Positions 58,701-64,000 of a DNA stretch of 64,000 nucleotides are shown one piece after another (position 1 is the stretch's first letter; every line of letters starts with the position of its first letter). The notes under the pieces were generated by a model that searched no databases, was not told the origin of the DNA, and saw only the letters and a program-made list of their open reading frames with translations. Origin of the DNA: Saccharina japonica (lineage: Eukaryota; Sar; Phaeophyceae; Laminariales; Laminariaceae); assembly GCA_008828725.1 (NCBI GenBank), contig MEHQ01000708.1, positions 246,825 to 310,824 on the forward strand, given 5' to 3'. The position numbers were made by a program, and so were the translations under genes.

Positions 58701-60850
58701 ACATTCACAAGCATATTTGTCTCACAATAGGCTATTGTGGCCACTGCACTAATCCTATTGTTCTTTACAATACCTATCGATATACCCCGAACCCAACGAA
58801 TTGTGACCCGCAGTAGGTATCGATAGCCATAATTCCCGACCTATTNCCCGCCCCCCTCCCCACCCCCGCGTGGTCATAAGCCTGTATGCATAACATGAGT
58901 ACCCCCCGCGCGCGCATGCCTCCGCCGGCCTCGCATGCCCTAGTCGTGTAATCAGCCTACTTGCAAGCTAGATACTCCAAACAAAACGCCCCATATGCCA
59001 TGGTAATGATGTATCGTCTCCCACAATGCAACATGAATGATTTCACCTCCGACTATTGCATACCCTGGTGTATATCATCACTATGGACGTAAATATAGGG
59101 ACCGTTTCATACTCGTGCTTATGCCTAAACGTTCCTTATAATTCCGTCCTCAGGGTGATATTCTATTTCACGAGTTCGATCGAAAACAATCCAATCCAAT
59201 CCAATCCAATCCAATCCAATCCAATCCAAACTATAAAATTAAGCACCGAGCAACATTATTTTCACCGCCGCGCCGCGTGTGTCTTACCTACCTTATCACC
59301 GTGGGGGCGGGGGACTACTACTGCTGTAGGCTGAGGTGCGTGTGGGCGGCGCAGGTAGTGCAGAGGAATTTCAGGGGGCATGCCTCGAGGCGCTGGTTTC
59401 AGCTCCTCCGTCGGCAGCAGGCGGCGTGCGGACACATGCAGCGCGTTTGGAGGGGGGCGATAGCGAGAGAGCGCGTAAGGGAGACCCGGGGCAACAGGGA
59501 CCACGCGGCCGCTCTCATGCAGGTTCGACCGATCCTCTGACACTGCGAACCACTACGTACGAACGTACATACCTCGTTCGTTTTGCGTTTTTCGTCACGC
59601 AACAGTACTCTACTGAAAATCCGTGCGTACCTCGTTCGTTTTGCGTTTTTCGGCACGCAACAGTACTCTACTGAAAATCCGTGCGTACCTCGTTCGTTTT
59701 GCGTTTTTCGGCACGCGACAGTACTCTTTACGTACTGAAAACGGTTGAAATTTGGGCCCAGAAAAATAATTAAAAGCCATAATTTAAGAAATGTAGCTGG
59801 TGAGGAGCGCATACAGAGCATTCTATTTTCAAGGCACGAGATAATACGGGTTTTTGTACGTACAGAACAAAGCAGGTCAGTCGGACGAACGCAGGGTATA
59901 ACTTAGGCTTTGAGCCCGGACGCCAAGTTTTACATTTTTTGGCATCAAACCCCCCGCTGTAATGCTCTCGGCGGGAGGCGTGGCTTTTTCTCGTTCGGTG
60001 GCAAAGGGTCTCGTGTCGTATGTCTTTCCGGCAGGTACAACAATGGTGTCGGCCATTGAACGGCGCGAGCGAACAGCGTTCTCCGCCGCTGTATACGTAT
60101 TATATACCTGGTACCTATTAATAGCTAGCACTGAGTGAGCTCCCCCCCCCCCTCTCTTTGTGAAGCTGTACCGCTGTACATACTGTGCGGTGCGTTTTTC
60201 TTGATAAGGGGAGGTCACTTTTAAAATTTCCATCTAGGAGATCGCGATGCCCGCTGTTGGTTGTATAGCATACCATAGTCCACAGGCCTACTCCGTCACA
60301 TGTCTCAGTAGGCCAGCTTTATTTGTATCTGTACTCGCCTCGCCACACCGCTCTACGCCACGCCAATAACACGCCACACCTCACGCCACGCCTCACGCTA
60401 CGCTTCACGCCGCGCGCTTGTCACACACACACACAAAAAAAAAAAAAAAATCTCCTTCAAGGCTCTCTGGAGGGGCGTATCAGGGCGTCGGTACGCCTTC
60501 CGCTGCCGCGAGGAAAAGTACAACGCCATCACCATCCAGCGGGTGTTCCGCGGCCACACGGGGCGGCGGCGCGCCGGGCGCGAGCGCGACAAGTACCTCT
60601 TCTCCAAGAGCCAGAGCCAGGGGATAGACTTCGGCCGCCAGATGCTGCTCGAGCACAAGCTGCACGCGACGCGGCTCCAGAGCGACGTGCAGCTGCTGAC
60701 GGGGGAGAAGGTCGGGGCGGAGGAAGCGGTGGAGGCGATGATGGAGGAGATAAGCGAGTTCGAGGAGGCTGTCGCTGTGCTGGAGCGGGAGATGCACCAG
60801 CTCTCGAAGATCGAGACGGAGGCGGTGGGAGTTCTGGATGAGGAGGCTCG
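36514..60850 (+). CDS. Large multi-exon gene: pseudo-receiver + alpha/beta-hydrolase-like fold + six IQ motifs (15 exons traced)
   Basis: Seen: fifteen open segments on one strand, each bounded by AG and GT, join with matching phases into at least 2043 codons. Order by residue: conserved N-terminal region (1-300), polyQ (about 363-380), Cys pairs (424/429 and 649/652), low-complexity linker (690-915), receiver domain (930-1095), alpha/beta-hydrolase fold (1173-1475), Gly-rich linker (1475-1750), six IQ motifs (1809-1950), coiled coil (1960-2043). Known: receiver domains relay phosphate, IQ motifs bind calmodulin or EF-hand light chains, NDR-type hydrolase folds lack catalysis. Inference: a cytoplasmic calmodulin-binding scaffold with two non-catalytic signalling domains. 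ATG 36514 is chosen because no upstream ATG is in frame in this exon; the frame is open back to a possible acceptor near 36467, so an earlier exon is not excluded. Exon 15 ends in phase 2, so at least one more exon follows. I do not recognise a named gene. Confidence 0.85.
37976..38068. mobile_element. Family A fold-back element, copy 7 (left end truncated)
   Basis: Begins inside the element at GGCCAAATATTGTTGG and runs to the right end GGCCCCCCGT. It lies in intron 1 of the large gene. Confidence 0.6.
38205..38285. repeat. Fold-back family D copy (GGACCG hairpin)
   Basis: Pairs GAATTTTGTAAAGGACCGTT with AACGGCCTTTCCTTG and TATTTTCGCCC. The family arms read ACCACTCTGGGCGGAAATAT then AAGGACCG, and their complement. 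Confidence 0.55.
39050..39245 (-). repeat. SINE-like element copy in intron 1 of the large gene
   Basis: Full-length relative to other copies: CCCATCCCATTTACTATCTT, AACTCAGATCCGGGGTCAC, TTATCGCGAGAAGACTTCAG and CTCGTCGACTCGCATCGAAT. Confidence 0.65.
40620..40800 (-). repeat. Dispersed repeat family J (shared with the 2.08-kb units)
   Basis: TTTGACCTCGCATGCCTTTC, GAGACAGAGCACCGTTCC and CCAACATTTGGGGCGCTCAT are the complement of about 26785-26890. Shorter matches occur at 49985-50065 and 62675-62745, each with GTACTCATTTGTTGCTTGCC-like sequence. Confidence 0.65.
41362..42021 (+). CDS. Large gene exon 2: low-complexity linker ending in a CX2C motif
   Basis: 220 codons in phase 0, from an acceptor after a poly-C tract to donor GTAAGT. 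Residues 435-654 hold basic, Ser-rich and Gly-rich sequence (GGT and GGC runs), then end with YKPVRVCEPCFR, a CX2C pair (Cys649, Cys652). The ending resembles the last Cys pair of FYVE-type fingers, but the rest of a FYVE finger is absent. The acceptor is not fully certain: CTCTAG ten bases downstream is an alternative with a different phase. The coding evidence is strongest in the last 60 codons. Confidence 0.75.
43071..43177 (+). CDS. Large gene exon 3: short helical segment
   Basis: 107 bases with acceptor CAACACAG and donor GTGGGG, entering in phase 0 and leaving in phase 2. It encodes VYALLDMARETITREEALAA and a further 15 residues. Joined to exon 2 it gives CEPCFRVYALLDMAR, a continuous amphipathic segment, which supports the junction. 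Nothing in it identifies a known family. Confidence 0.75.
43277..43410. mobile_element. Family A fold-back element, copy 8
   Basis: Near-complete copy with TACTAGTGTTTACTATGG-type right arm. It lies in intron 3 of the large gene, about 100 bases after exon 3. Confidence 0.7.
44308..44392. repeat. Fold-back family D, best-preserved copy
   Basis: ACCACTCTGGGCGGGAATAT, AAGGACCATT at the left and CGGTCCTTATATTC, ACCCAGAGTGGT at the right form a nearly complete hairpin. It lies in intron 3 of the large gene. Confidence 0.7.
44521..45196 (+). CDS. Large gene exon 4: long low-complexity basic/Gly linker
   Basis: 676 bases. The first base completes an Arg codon with the two bases left from exon 3, and the exon leaves in phase 0 before a weak donor (GTGTGA). 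The product (residues 690-915) is acidic at first (ADDGDDLEES), then Ala-rich, Gln/Arg-rich, Gly-rich, and ends in GGSSLSLAEEYE. A more folded-looking KKFEDLDNYLRGCAAVAG lies near its middle. Because of low complexity, the open frame alone is weak evidence. The exact phase match at both ends and the fit into the following receiver exon are the main support. Confidence 0.6.
45778..45927 (+). CDS. Large gene exon 5: first strand and helix of the receiver domain
   Basis: 150 bases, phase 0 at both ends, acceptor TTCCTAG and donor GTACCA. Residues 916-965 contain RVLLGEADADSAKRVKEIL then GYMVTVEGDGKK, the classic beta1-alpha1-beta2 opening of a response-regulator receiver. In canonical receivers the end of beta1 carries two acidic residues; here they read Glu937 and Ala938, so one acidic metal ligand is missing. 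Confidence 0.85.
46606..46693. mobile_element. Family B fold-back element, copy 5
   Basis: Bounded by TTAA at both ends (46606 and 46690), with CCCATTCAGAACTG and CAGTTCTTAAGGGG arms. It lies in intron 5 of the large gene, about 230 bases before exon 6. Confidence 0.65.
46926..47151 (+). CDS. Large gene exon 6: receiver beta3 segment with Glu at the phospho-acceptor position
   Basis: 226 bases entering in phase 0 and leaving in phase 1 before GTGAGA. It starts VLEALIDGDGEWDALLTERD and continues LPVMDGFGIASSLRDFE. Aligned by the LPxMDG signature, the position four residues before the Pro, where CheY-type receivers have the phosphorylated Asp, is Glu983. Plant pseudo-response regulators show the same Asp-to-Glu change in an LTE context. 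A loop of roughly 35 mostly Ala/Arg residues follows before the next strand, longer than in ordinary receivers. Confidence 0.85.
47900..48294 (+). CDS. Large gene exon 7: receiver beta4-beta5 and Gly-rich linker
   Basis: 395 bases. The first two bases complete an Ala codon split from exon 6, and it leaves in phase 0 before GTATAT. RHLPIICLTSKASPEDLRSY and AAGMDGCVSKPAESAPLLN are a textbook receiver C-terminal half. The conserved Thr (Thr1060) and Lys (Lys1082, in SKP) are present. After that the sequence is a Pro/Ala then Gly-rich linker leading to the hydrolase fold. Confidence 0.88.
48935..49240. repeat. Tandem array of a 65-70 bp unit derived from fold-back family D
   Basis: Four copies of GGACGAAAATATAGAGAACG, CTTAGGTATTGATGTGAG and TATATTTCCGACCAGAATGG. 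Each copy keeps the half-site pairing of family D (ATATAGAGAACG against CGTTGCTTATAT). Confidence 0.65.
49677..49760. repeat. Fold-back family D copy
   Basis: CCACTCTGACCCGAAATATC and TTATGGGTCAGAACGGT arms around a centre with GAAATGTTACTG. Intron 7 of the large gene. Confidence 0.6.
50172..50342 (+). CDS. Large gene exon 8: start of alpha/beta-hydrolase-like domain
   Basis: 57 codons, phase 0 at both ends, after a CCCCAG acceptor. The sequence includes VPYCIVGAPPASG, then GGFFNLVVCHDLFDNYERMK and VSPLIARYPGAQ. This matches the first strands of an alpha/beta hydrolase, where a helix of the type searched for here (FDNYERMKIVVSPL) precedes the beta4 strand. Confidence 0.8.
50397..50482. repeat. 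Fold-back family D copy
   Basis: ACCACTCTGACCCGAAATAT, AAGGATAA and TTCTTATATTCCTGGTCAGA, CTGGT. It starts 54 bases after exon 8 ends. Confidence 0.6.
51032..51164 (+). CDS. Large gene exon 9: hydrolase beta4 and following helix
   Basis: 133 bases, phase 0 in and phase 1 out before GTGAGA. VLLWNYPGQAFSEWREQQLL followed by NNEYLSTILQYLLLHLG reproduces the NxPGxGxS-like turn and long helix before the nucleophile elbow in alpha/beta hydrolases. The joined coding phase with exon 8 gives GAQVLLWNYPGQ without a break. Confidence 0.85.
51505..51745. repeat. Fold-back family G copy 2
   Basis: ATGCTTGTGGGGGACATTGA, ACAATGTAGCACAC and GTGTGCTACACTGCCTGTTC, AATGCCTCCACAAG arms. Intron 9 of the large gene, about 190 bases before exon 10. 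Confidence 0.58.
51936..52195 (+). CDS. Large gene exon 10: degenerate nucleophile elbow of the hydrolase fold
   Basis: 260 bases. The first two complete a Gly codon with the base left from exon 9, and the exon leaves in phase 0 before GTATTC. PYHLVGFGSGGAVATFYA is the nucleophile elbow region, but aligned with the usual HLVGHSMGG pattern the catalytic Ser position is Gly1288. The remainder (SLLLLNSFSYVDSY and onward) matches the strand and cap region after the elbow. A divergent SINE-like element begins about 65 bases after the donor. Confidence 0.87.
52262..52444 (-). repeat. SINE-like element copy in intron 10 of the large gene
   Basis: GCATTTATTATCTTCGCCCT, AACTCAGATCCGGGGTAA and GACTCGCATCGAATTGATG. 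It begins about 65 bases after exon 10. Confidence 0.65.
52667..53200. repeat. 33-bp satellite, about 16 copies, in intron 10
   Basis: Unit GGCTGTGAGTAAGGCATGCC plus TTGTCTGGTTTAA. The core AAGGCATGCCTT is a perfect 12-base palindrome. Because 33 is a multiple of three and the unit lacks stops in one frame of each strand, both strands carry long open frames (11-residue repeats AVSKACLVWFK and LNQTRHALLTA) that I do not regard as genes. Confidence 0.85.
53486..53719 (+). CDS. Large gene exon 11: cap and late strand of the hydrolase fold
   Basis: 78 codons, phase 0 at both ends, acceptor CTAAAG and donor GTGAGA. VSTPLALNIYTAVHNP, then DTRPVLSQIDIPVICIQST and QNNFVKPLHTDPYV fit the penultimate strand (IPVICIQS). 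The loop that normally carries the catalytic acid reads TQNNF, without an obvious Asp or Glu. Confidence 0.82.
54230..54343. mobile_element. Family B-related fold-back element
   Basis: TTAACCCCTTTAGGCATGCG, then CAGTCCCGTTGTGG and AACACTTGGAAATAGAGTC, ending AAAGGGTT. The same variant occurs near 26200-26280, 38100-38180 and at the end of each 2.08-kb unit (for example 28298-28395). Confidence 0.5.
54820..54960 (+). repeat. Decoy copy of the exon 12 splice acceptor and exon start
   Basis: GAACGAAAACATCATCATGT, CACTTGCAGGCTCTGTGCAA and GAGCCCGAGCAAAACCTGCG, TGGTGTGAG closely parallel 55064-55142, where the real acceptor and first 30-45 bases of exon 12 lie. In the decoy, the copied exon start differs by a small insertion and runs straight into GTGTGAGTGA. 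Confidence 0.75.
55110..56144 (+). CDS. Large gene exon 12: end of hydrolase fold, long Gly-rich linker
   Basis: 345 codons, phase 0 at both ends, acceptor GCGCGCAG and donor GTGAGC. It starts ALQDPSKTCVVWINAGHEVF; the GHE is the catalytic-His position (His1455) of alpha/beta hydrolases, followed by a terminal helix. From about residue 1475 the sequence is Gly, Ser and Asn rich for some 270 residues. Order returns with HPAFERQNNLVYGFGQGSKV and YPQPEEFPE, leading into the IQ region. A decoy copy of the start of this exon lies about 190 bases upstream. Confidence 0.87.
56637..56836 (+). CDS. Large gene exon 13: IQ motifs 1 and 2
   Basis: 200 bases from acceptor GAACAG to donor GTGAGT, phase 0 in and phase 2 out. 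VKEYMTWRLKRNRKRLDRLD is a basic helix, followed by IQGTLRAFLAAKR (IQ1, residue 1809) and IQRVFRGWRGRL (IQ2, residue 1834). Both fit IQxxxRxxxxxx[RK]. An alternative reading through the donor stops at once (TGA), so splicing here is required. Confidence 0.88.
57535..58860. repeat. 1.3-kb array of CAATAGG and TATCGATA palindromic units in intron 13
   Basis: Left half: direct units of about 43 bp with GGCCAATAGGTATTTGAAAT and TGTCTATCGATACCTATTGC. Right half: related units with CCTATTGAATTGGGCAATAG, GTATCGATCAACTAAAGTTC and GTATCGATCGATACC. CAATAGG and CCTATTG alternate throughout, so almost every unit can fold. An ambiguous base lies at 58846. Confidence 0.85.
59085..59155. repeat. Fold-back family D copy
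   Basis: ATGGACGTAAATATAGGGAC and CGTTCCTTATAATTCCGTCC arms, in intron 13. Confidence 0.55.
59185..59231. repeat. (CCAAT)n microsatellite
   Basis: About eight to nine CCAAT pentamers, about 100 bases upstream of exon 14. Confidence 0.9.
59330..59522 (+). CDS. Large gene exon 14: IQ motifs 3 and 4 and the first half of 5
   Basis: 193 bases. The first base completes a Glu codon from exon 13. VQRNFRGHASRR (IQ3) and MQRVWRGAIARER (IQ4) are clear. The exon ends AALMQ, which becomes IQ5 when joined to ALWRGVSGRR of exon 15. The donor GTTCGA is unusual. A better-looking GTAAGG donor at about 59475 is in phase but would destroy IQ5, so I prefer the weaker one. Confidence 0.78.
59565..59735. repeat. 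58-bp tandem repeat, three copies, in intron 14
   Basis: Unit TACCTCGTTCGTTTTGCGTT, TTTCGGCACGCAACAGTACT, CTACTGAAAATCCGTGCG. The copies are almost identical, so the expansion looks recent. Confidence 0.85.
60462..60850 (+). CDS. Large gene exon 15: IQ motifs 5-6 and coiled coil
   Basis: 389 bases after a CA-repeat/poly-A stretch and TCCTTCAAG acceptor; phase 0 in, phase 2 out before GTGAGA. ALWRGVSGRRYAF completes IQ5 and IQRVFRGHTGRRR is IQ6 (residue 1939). Then DKYLFSKSQSQGIDFGRQML and a long Glu-rich heptad region (EEAVEAMMEEISEFEEAVAV, LEREMHQLSKIETEAVGVLD) indicate a coiled coil. It is not the last exon: no stop is reached before the donor. Confidence 0.87.
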
Positions 60851-63162
60851 GTGAGAGTCAGTCGTCGTCGGGGGTTGGGGTTGAATACATGATCCCTATA
60901 CGGCTAGCGGCTTTTCCCGTAAGGTGTTTTTCTCTCCTCCACCTGCTGTTTTTTTTTTCTCCCGTTTTGACCAAGATCGTGAGTGATGGTCGCCTTAGCC
61001 CTGGTTGGTCTGCACTGGGGAAAAGCTGACGACAGACAGTGACCAGTACAGCATCAACCTGCGGTGGCTGGGAGATGATAAAGTCTGGTACCCGAACTGC
61101 AAACCCTTGCAATCGTAGAGCATACAACACGGGCGCAGCACGATAATACTCATTGTTGCTTGTAGCTGACAACTGCTCATATATATTATCGACGGTCGAT
61201 GAAACAAAATTTTGTTGGTTTTTTTTTGTCATTGTTTCGGGGTCCCAAAGGGGTTATAAACCTCATACTAATTTCAAGTAAGCAGTCTCCCAAAAAAGAG
61301 GATGGAGTTCGAAAGTGGGTTAAGACACTATTAATATTAGTTGTGATCCTCGAAACAAATTCATGGTTGATATGATTCACTGGGTTGTTGTCGATCATAT
61401 ATACATGTATATGTACCGTGACGGTCTCTTATGAATCACCGTTCCTTCGAGGTACGTCAAAACCTGGTACCTGGTATACTATTGCTATGGTTTTCCTTAC
61501 CATCCGACGTGTGTAGGATGATTTTCAACACTGATCACTCATGGTACCTGGTGGTATTAATGATAGGAATTATCGGCGTTCAACGCGGTGGGACACGTGT
61601 AGCCCACTGTATACCACCTCGTACTTCGAAGTATGTCCGGGAATGTAGTAGCCCTTAAAAATATGAATATTGATACTACTAAGCGCTCCGCATATTTCCG
61701 GACTGAGTGCTATTTGTATTTGTCCAAGGGCCGCTTCGAGGTAAGTTTTCTAGTCTTGGTTTGCGGATGCTCCGCGCGTGATGGTTCTTGCAGATCACAC
61801 CGATGCCAGGGAATGCGTATGTATTTGGAATGGAGCATTCCTTTTGAGCAATATTTGCAACTCTTGTCCTTAAATGTAACAACCATTTGGTTAGTACTAT
61901 GAACACCTGATCGGTCCTTATATTTCCGGGCAGGCTGGACGAAAAACACGAAAGTGTTCGGGACATCGCGCTACGAACCAGCTTCATGTACACCACCCCC
62001 CCCCCTGAGATCGTGTCACAACAGTTTCCTTGTATGCAGTATGTACACTGCATAAAACGAGGGTACACCGTGCACGCACACTTCAAGCGCCCGCTCGCGT
62101 AAAAACCTACCGCTGCGACACAAAAACCACGTCAACATACTGCGGTAAATAAGAGAATACTCGATTCAAGTCGACCTATTTAGAACATGTACGACACATT
62201 GTCAGAGGGAAAAATAAATAAATACTTCAAGCGCAAAAATATCGGCACGCTTTTACGTTTTTGGTTGTTGGGCTGCACCAAGCGAAGGCTGCAGATGGCG
62301 ACCCATGTGGGAGAAAGAACCACTTCATAAGTAATCATAGGTCTATTAGATCGGGGTTATCGGACACGCCGAACCTTATTGCGCCCATTATTGGTGAGGA
62401 CCGCCGGCTTCACGAACTTCAGCCCATAAATGGGGTGCCCAGAGTTGGGGTTTCCAAACCGCGCGGGGCGTTATCGACCCCGGCGATCTTCGTTGCCGTT
62501 CCCGGCTTATTCGATTTGTACATGTATGTAAGGAATTTTGATCCGGGGATGGGACCTTATCCTCCCCGGGTGCGGCGTATCCCGNGCTATCCTGCCAGCG
62601 CAGTGCCGTCTCACGATGCCGTTCTTTCGTTTGTTCGTTTCATGGTGTCGTTCGCTCTTGTGATCAGGGGGGGGCGTACTAATATGTTGCTTGTCTTAGT
62701 CATTTGACCATTGACCGCGCATCCCTTTCATGATGGAGCTCCGGGGGAGGGGGGTGTACTCGATATTCATGCATGGCCGTAGTCGTATGACTACAGACCC
62801 TCGCATCCCGATACAACGCCGGGACGGCCGGGGGGCGAGGGGGGGTCTTCTATACCTGTAGGGTTGCTAGTGTTGTAGCTTTTCAACGAAGCTTTGGGTT
62901 CGCTCGGTCCCATCTCACGCAAGACCACGGCCCTCAGGCTAACTGTGTAGACTCGAGTGAACGATAACTCGTTCAAAAAGGCTGTCTTGTCTTCCTCACG
63001 ATGAGTGCGTGAAGGATGAGCGGGGGGGGGGGGGGGGGGGGGAGGGGGCGAAGCCGAGCGGTGCATTTTTTTCTCACTAAATCCCAAGTAACACCCTTTA
63101 CAGAATCGGTCGTTTTTTTGTTCAAGTTGACGTGCGGCGTGTGTCGCGATGTGAAGCGTGCA

Positions 63163-63255
63163 CGAAGGCAGGTCGAAGGGGAGAGGTTAGCGCACGACAC
63201 CGACTGGTGGAGAACAGCACAACTTTTGATCGCACCAAAAAGACACCGCCCCTAG
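63163..63255 (+). CDS. Possible terminal exon of the large gene (tentative)
   Basis: After a GAAG acceptor-like site, one base completes an Arg codon with the CG left by exon 15. The frame then reads QVEGERLAHDTDWWRTAQLL and stops at TAG 63253-63255. The coil-like composition suits continuation of DEEAR. The acceptor lacks a good pyrimidine tract, and a better acceptor five bases on (GGCAG) has the wrong phase, so this is only a candidate. Confidence 0.22.
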   Translation, partial: RRQVEGERLAHDTDWWRTAQLLIAPKRHRP

Positions 63256-63491
63256 CTAGCTACAGTAGCACAACATGACGGAGTAGGGTTGAACTACAGA
63301 GGGCGGGTTATTATTGTGTTCCGCTTGTAAAAAACGGTTCCATGTCCTTTTCGCTCGACAGGGCAAGCTATATATATGATGTTGGGAAAACGACGGCAAT
63401 CGGTGCGAGTAGGGTGGAGCTGCAGAAGAGGCCTGCTACGATAGAAGTAGCACTTTTAGGCTGTTTTTTTTTTCTGACACGAGGGTGTTCC

Positions 63492-63705
63492 TTAAGGGCC
63501 CATATTAACGAGTATAAAATTAATTCAATTTGGGAAAAAAATAAAATTCAAATTCGCTTTTCATTGGTCAACACACGCACCAGCACCAAATATTAGGATC
63601 TTGGGGTATAATCTTGGGGGGGTGGTGCGGGTTCTGACCAATGAAAAGCGGATTTGATTTTTTTTTTTCCATTTTTTTTTTTTTCTTCGTTAAAACGGGC
63701 CCTTA
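63492..63705. mobile_element. Fold-back element, family E copy 2
   Basis: TTAAGGGCCCATATTAACG to GTTAAAACGGGCCCTTAA, with the same CATTGGTCA and TGACCAATG inner arms. More indels than copy 1. Confidence 0.7.
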
Positions 63706-64000
63706 ACCCCAAATCGTCTGAATTTCGTCCTTTTTGTTGCAGCATTTTTTGTTTTACACTACGTACTGTGGCCATGGGATTGATCATCGGGTACAGAAAC
63801 TTTTATTTTCCTTGAAAAACCGTTTTTTGTTTTTGGGGTGGGGAACAGAGGCTTCTCGCGGGACAACCCTCAAAAAAAAAAACAGGGTGCACCTTTACCG
63901 TAGCATTCGTCACAAAACGAAAATGATTAGTTAGTGCTGTACCGTAATGCAGCGCCAAGAGAAGGTGTTGGCGTGGCGTTGCCCAGTGTAGTACGTAACC

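Larger units (their letters stand above)
60851..64000. other. Region after exon 15: intron or downstream sequence
   Basis: No clear exon. It contains a diverged family B element near 61235-61325, a family D relative near 61690-61935, a segment with an ambiguous base (62585), family J and H fragments (62670-62830), the tentative terminal exon (63163-63255) and family E copy 2. Confidence 0.5.

Noticed and set aside
61028-61117. Possible next exon of the large gene after GACAGACAG (DQYSINLRWLGDDKVW)
   Set aside because: Phase fits, but the pyrimidine tract is absent and the short product shows no coiled-coil continuation. Kept below the 63163 candidate, which is itself weak.
1-64000. Retroelement, LTR or virus-derived gene fragments
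   Set aside because: Looked for polymerase, integrase, protease and capsid signatures in all frames and saw none; long terminal repeats were not found either.

Overview
The window reads as nuclear DNA of a multicellular stramenopile, most likely a brown alga of the Ectocarpus type. This is inferred from large genes cut into many short exons by 0.5-5 kb introns, GT-AG splice sites, leucine-rich repeats encoded one per 72-base exon, and a very dense load of short fold-back repeats and minisatellites. There are no bacterial operons, no ribosomal RNA genes and no complete tRNA gene. I saw no reverse transcriptase, integrase, capsid or other virus-like gene.

Layout. 1-20 kb: no convincing gene, only one weak candidate exon (5992-6136). 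The rest is fold-back (MITE-like) elements, SINE-like copies, dispersed repeats and minisatellites. 20.6-26.1 kb: two phase-matched exons of a START lipid-binding-domain gene, with two orphan 72-base LRR exons in the intron between them; a weaker third exon may lie at 36168-36268. 26.4-32.6 kb: three tandem copies of a 2.08-kb noncoding unit. 32.6-36.5 kb: repeats only, including one fold-back element inserted into another. 36.5-60.9 kb (possibly to 63.3 kb): one very large plus-strand gene that I could follow through 15 exons, all with compatible splice phases, giving at least 2043 codons.

The large gene is the main result. Its product carries, in order: a conserved N-terminal region with a CDYIVD...IWLTW block; two Cys pairs; a low-complexity basic and Gly-rich linker; a response-regulator receiver domain with Glu where the phospho-accepting Asp should be; an alpha/beta-hydrolase (NDR-like) fold whose nucleophile Ser is Gly; a long Gly-rich linker; six IQ calmodulin-binding motifs spaced 25-27 residues apart; and a coiled coil. 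Both enzyme-like modules look non-catalytic while the calmodulin-binding array is intact. I infer a large calcium/calmodulin-linked scaffold that uses dead signalling folds as binding or switch modules.

The introns of this gene hold striking satellites: a 1.3-kb array of CAATAGG / TATCGATA palindromes, a 33-bp array open on both strands, and a 65-70 bp array related to a fold-back element. They also hold a duplicated splice acceptor with the start of its exon. At least eight families of short dispersed repeats recur across the window. Ambiguous bases or gaps lie at 11225-11238, 21426, 26377, 58846 and 62585.
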